Origin: Anaerolineales bacterium
GTDB lineage: Bacteria; Chloroflexota; Anaerolineae; Anaerolineales; Villigracilaceae
DNA: 42,969 nucleotides
Direction: 5' to 3'
Assembly: GCA_016789365.1 (NCBI GenBank)
Contig: JAEURH010000018.1
Location: 1 to 42,969, forward strand
Shown: positions 40,553 to 42,969 of the stretch, piece after piece
How positions within the stretch are numbered: the stretch's first letter is position 1
Layout of the letters: the number at the start of each line of letters is the position of its first letter
The notes under the pieces: generated by a model
Database searches by the model: none
Told to the model about the DNA's origin: nothing
The model's input: only the letters and a program-made list of their open reading frames with translations
Position numbers and translations under genes: made by a program

Positions 40553-41898
40553 TATTTTCCACTATCCCCAAAGTCAAGTTTATCTAATACGCTGGCTCCG
40601 CGTGTGCGACGTTTGAGTTGCCAATTTAACATGCTTTGCTCATACGTCGCACGGACTTTATAAGCGGCATACACAGCCACAAGTGCAATGGCAATGCCTA
40701 CGCCAATATAAATTAATGAATATTGCTCACGCGGAATTCCGAAATATAAACCAACTGAAATAATAGCAAAGGTGATTAAACTGCCAATAATTGTTCCGCC
40801 TGACGGAAGATAACTATCTAAGAAAATGCTGACGCGCCCGCGCTTTTCATTTGGCACCATGGCTTGAAAGGCTTTGCGAGCAGATAAATCTACGGTGTCA
40901 TAAGTCACACGCGAAACGCCTTGTGCAACGCCACTGCTCATGTAACCAGGGATGAAAAAGTTTGCAATCATTGAAAACAACATCACAAACGGTTGAATAA
41001 AGAAACTGCGTTTCAATGTGAAGCGTTCAATAATTCTTGCTGAAATACCTTGCATAAAAATAGAAGCAATTGCAATTAATAAGTTATATGTTGCATAAAA
41101 AGATTGGAAACCAGTGCCTAAATCAAGTTTGGCATCGGAAAGTACATCAAAAAGAAGCACGGTCATCACACTTCCAGCGGCGAGCATTCCTAAGGCAACA
41201 TAAGCAAAAGCAGGCACTGTTTTGATAAATTCCCAACCTTCGGTGAGTGTTTCTTTCATAGTATCTTCGTGTGCGCCAATCGGTGGCGGGAGTTTAACAG
41301 CCCGCAAACGAAATTGTGAAATAGCAAAGGCAACGAAAAATATGGTGGCATTGAGCAATAATAAGTTTATTGTGCCAAATTTCATTTGAGCATCTACTGC
41401 GGCGATGGCTAAACCGACGATGGTGCCAATAAAAGCAAAGATGCCAATCACTGGCATCACACGCCGACCTGTGCCTGGGTCGTAAATATCGTTGACGAGA
41501 ATCCAAAACACGACGGGGAAGAAACGCCATTGCTGGTCGTTTAGTAGATAAATTAAGGTGTATGAAACAGAAGCAGGCATCCACGAAGAAAGAAACGAAA
41601 ACGGCAATATGGCATATAAAATCCCGAAGATGAGTAAAACTCCGCCAATTAGTTTGACTCGGTCAAATCTATCTACGATTAAGGATTGCAAGCCTGTGGC
41701 GAGAATCAATAAGACCATATCTATTGCCCAAACTAATAAAATGTAATGGTCTTTGACTTCACTCAAAAAGCCACTAACGGACACAACTTTGGTTATACCC
41801 ATAGCGGCGTAGTTTGCAAATAAAATAAAACCAAGTGTAAGAACTAACCCACCTTCACCTGCTCGTAATGGAAACCATTTTTTGAACCGTTCTTGCAT
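40552..41898 (-). CDS. Npt1/Npt2- or MFS-like carrier protein
   Basis: 448 aa with about 12 hydrophobic segments. The opening RAGEGGLVLTLGFILFANYAAMGITKVVSVSGFLSEV and the helix-5 region FWILVNDIYDPGTGRRVMPVIGIFAFIGTIVGLAIAA resemble the Npt1/Npt2 (ATP/ADP carrier-like) fold, in which 'F...D...R..FG..G..G' is typical. The last half (FQAMVPNEKRGRVSIFLDSYLPSGGTIIGSLI) fits the same group. The charged residues that bind nucleotide in true translocases cannot be confirmed, so transport of ATP is not claimed. It is the first gene of a three-gene operon with the GNAT-like and Cache-HAMP genes. Confidence 0.75.
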   Translation of the reverse strand: MQERFKKWFPLRAGEGGLVLTLGFILFANYAAMGITKVVSVSGFLSEVKDHYILLVWAIDMVLLILATGLQSLIVDRFDRVKLIGGVLLIFGILYAILPFSFLSSWMPASVSYTLIYLLNDQQWRFFPVVFWILVNDIYDPGTGRRVMPVIGIFAFIGTIVGLAIAAVDAQMKFGTINLLLLNATIFFVAFAISQFRLRAVKLPPPIGAHEDTMKETLTEGWEFIKTVPAFAYVALGMLAAGSVMTVLLFDVLSDAKLDLGTGFQSFYATYNLLIAIASIFMQGISARIIERFTLKRSFFIQPFVMLFSMIANFFIPGYMSSGVAQGVSRVTYDTVDLSARKAFQAMVPNEKRGRVSIFLDSYLPSGGTIIGSLITFAIISVGLYFGIPREQYSLIYIGVGIAIALVAVYAAYKVRATYEQSMLNWQLKRRTRGASVLDKLDFGDSGK

Positions 41899-41923
41899 AG
41901 ATGCGCCTCTGATTTTTTTATGC

Positions 41924-42003
41924 CACCCTGAGTATAGCGAAGGGTCTCTACATTATATTAGGAGATTGCTTCGTCGGACTAAAGTCCTCTTCGCAATGAC
42001 ATG
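41924..42003. repeat. Chimeric palindromic element (family B left half, family A right half)
   Basis: The left part CACCCTGAGTATAGCGAAGG, followed by GTCTCTAC, matches the family B element at 18048. The right part AGATTGCTTCG...CGCAATGACAT matches the right half of the family A elements. A small stem GGACT-AA-AGTCC (41977-41988) lies between. It sits in the divergent promoter region. Confidence 0.7.
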
Positions 42004-42064
42004 AACGCCAGTATACCCGATGAATTTGTTTTAATGACGTTGCGATATGTTTACAATCAAAAGG

Positions 42065-42070
42065 TATAAT
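42065..42070 (+). promoter_or_regulatory. -10 box (TATAAT) 6 nt before the NYN gene
   Basis: A perfect TATAAT ends 6 nt before ATG 42077, so the first transcribed base would be the A of the start codon. It also argues against the in-frame ATG at 42047, which lies upstream of the promoter. Confidence 0.55.
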
Positions 42071-42076
42071 GATGGT

Positions 42077-42829
42077 ATGGCAGATGAAATCAAATCTCTT
42101 GTTCGAAACAAAATTGCAATGTTGATTGACGGCGACAACGCCCAAGCCTCTTTGCTCCCGCAAATGTTAGTAGAAGCAGGCAGGCATGGTCAGGTGACTG
42201 TGCGCCGTATATATGGCGATTGGACAACGAATAGCATGAATTCATGGAAAGATGTTTTGAACTTTCATGCGTTTCAACCGATTCAACAATTTCGATACAC
42301 TGTTGGCAAAAATGCCACAGACAGTGCCATGATTATTGACGCGATGGACCTTTTACATTCAGGCGTAGTTGATGGTTTTTGTTTGGTTTCAAGTGATAGT
42401 GATTACACTAGACTGGCTACGCGCATCCGTGAGACGGGGATATTTGTGATGGGTATTGGAAAAAAGAATACGCCCAAAGCGTTTGTGAACGCATGTGATT
42501 TATTTGTTTACACAGAAAATTTGGTGACAGAAAAAAAATCAGCACAGAAACAATCGCAAGCAAAAAGTGGAAAGAAAAAAGATGAAAAAGAAGACTCTGA
42601 CCCACTACCCATTTTGACTCAAGCCTTTGAAATGGCAGTTGGTCAAGATGGTTGGGCGCCTCTGGCTGGAATGGGAAATGCTTTATATCAACTCGACCCT
42701 GGTTTTGACCCGAGAACGTATGGTCATAAACAACTTTCGCGCATGATTACGAGTTTGAAAGATAAGTTTGAGATGCGAACTCAAAACTTGGATGGAACGA
42801 GTATTTTGTATGTGAAGATGAAGGAGTGA
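42077..42829 (+). CDS. NYN-domain (PIN-like) putative RNase with C-terminal LOTUS/OST-HTH domain
   Basis: 250 aa. Residues 10-155 are a NYN domain with the acidic residues expected for metal binding: AMLIDGDNAQ, TDSAMIIDAMDLL, VSSDSDYTRLATRIRE. A Lys/Gln/Ser-rich linker (about 157-182, KKSAQKQSQAKSGKKKDEKED) joins it to a winged-helix domain at about 186-248 (LPILTQAFEMAVGQDGWAPLAGMGNALYQLDPGFDPRTYGHKQLSRMITS...), which matches OST-HTH/LOTUS RNA-binding modules. This NYN-LOTUS layout is common in bacteria, with presumed RNA-cleaving function and unknown targets. It has its own promoter and is divergent from the carrier operon. Confidence 0.9.
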   Translation: MADEIKSLVRNKIAMLIDGDNAQASLLPQMLVEAGRHGQVTVRRIYGDWTTNSMNSWKDVLNFHAFQPIQQFRYTVGKNATDSAMIIDAMDLLHSGVVDGFCLVSSDSDYTRLATRIRETGIFVMGIGKKNTPKAFVNACDLFVYTENLVTEKKSAQKQSQAKSGKKKDEKEDSDPLPILTQAFEMAVGQDGWAPLAGMGNALYQLDPGFDPRTYGHKQLSRMITSLKDKFEMRTQNLDGTSILYVKMKE

Positions 42830-42854
42830 ATTGGGATTAGAGGGTAGGGAATAG

Positions 42855-42896
42855 TAATCAGTGTTCAGTAATCGGTGGTCGGTGATCAGTTATCAA
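42855..42896. repeat. Degenerate 14-bp tandem repeat at the integrase stop
   Basis: Three units: TAATCAGTGTTCAG (42855), TAATCGGTGGTCGG (42869), TGATCAGTTATCAA (42883). The last overlaps the final codons and stop of the minus-strand integrase. The units share a T-R-ATC-R-GT core. Confidence 0.65.
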
Positions 42897-42969
42897 GTGG
42901 GGATTTGACGGCGAGTCCGCCGCGTTGAAGGACGTGGGTGTATATCATGGTGGTTTTTACGTCTTTGTG
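42886..42969 (-). CDS. Integron-type tyrosine recombinase, last 27 codons only
   Basis: Reading the minus strand from the right edge gives HKDVKTTMIYTHVLQRGGLA followed by VKSPLDN and TGA. The block 'GH.DVKTTMIYTHV' holds the catalytic His of the tyrosine recombinases and the nucleophile Tyr (codon 42942-42940). The ending 'L.RGG.GV.SPLD' is typical of integron integrases (IntI) rather than XerC/D or phage integrases. Everything upstream, including the IntI-specific insert, lies outside the window, so the integron assignment rests on this C-terminus. Any attI site and cassettes would lie to the right. Confidence 0.75.
   Translation of the reverse strand, partial: HKDVKTTMIYTHVLQRGGLAVKSPLDN

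Overview
The window looks like a chromosomal segment of an AT-rich member of the Chloroflexota, most likely class Anaerolineae. This is inferred from gene content (a two-subunit KorAB oxidoreductase, a Thr/Pro-rich lipoprotein, a MoxR/DUF58 pair), from dispersed palindromic repeats and from many AT-rich promoters. No rRNA or marker gene settles the taxonomy.

Left part, 1-23 kb: mostly housekeeping and accessory genes. In order: the N-terminal two thirds of an AMP-forming acyl-CoA synthetase (minus strand); two tandem zinc-ribbon membrane proteins; an OsmC-family protein; uracil phosphoribosyltransferase; an MFS transporter; SmpB; a conserved unknown protein; a GntR/FadR-type regulator with a clear tandem-palindrome operator; the 2-oxoacid:ferredoxin oxidoreductase pair KorA (fused gamma-alpha) and KorB; the rescue factor ArfB; small membrane proteins; an alpha/alpha-toroid cyclase-like protein; an MDR oxidoreductase; an EamA transporter; pyruvate kinase. 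A minus-strand run follows: MoxR ATPase, DUF58 protein, MBL-fold hydrolase and RocB-like M20 peptidase, tightly packed.

Middle, 23.1-37.9 kb: a tRNA-Arg(UCG) gene is followed at once by a tandem array whose about 72-bp units each begin with a copy of the tRNA's own 3' end. Then comes a complete-looking Wzx/Wzy-type polysaccharide locus: flippase, polymerase/ligase, polyprenyl-phosphate sugar transferase, four glycosyltransferases and a NodB-type deacetylase. It also has a BcsB-like protein, a chain-length regulator fused to a degenerate GGDEF domain, and a second membrane protein with a degenerate GGDEF domain. The likely product is a surface or matrix polysaccharide, with nucleotide-like regulation built into non-catalytic GGDEF folds.

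Right part, 38-43 kb: a lipoprotein; a three-gene minus-strand operon (carrier-like membrane protein, GNAT-like protein, Cache-HAMP sensor without an output domain); a NYN-LOTUS putative RNase; and, at the very edge, the last 27 codons of an integron-type tyrosine recombinase.

Non-coding structure is rich: two families of REP-like palindromes and one chimera of the two, a palindrome inserted in frame in the EamA gene, paired operators, several strong hairpins at convergent gene ends, a decayed copy of a gene start, and at least six genes whose -10 box ends 6-9 nt before the start codon, suggesting leaderless mRNAs.
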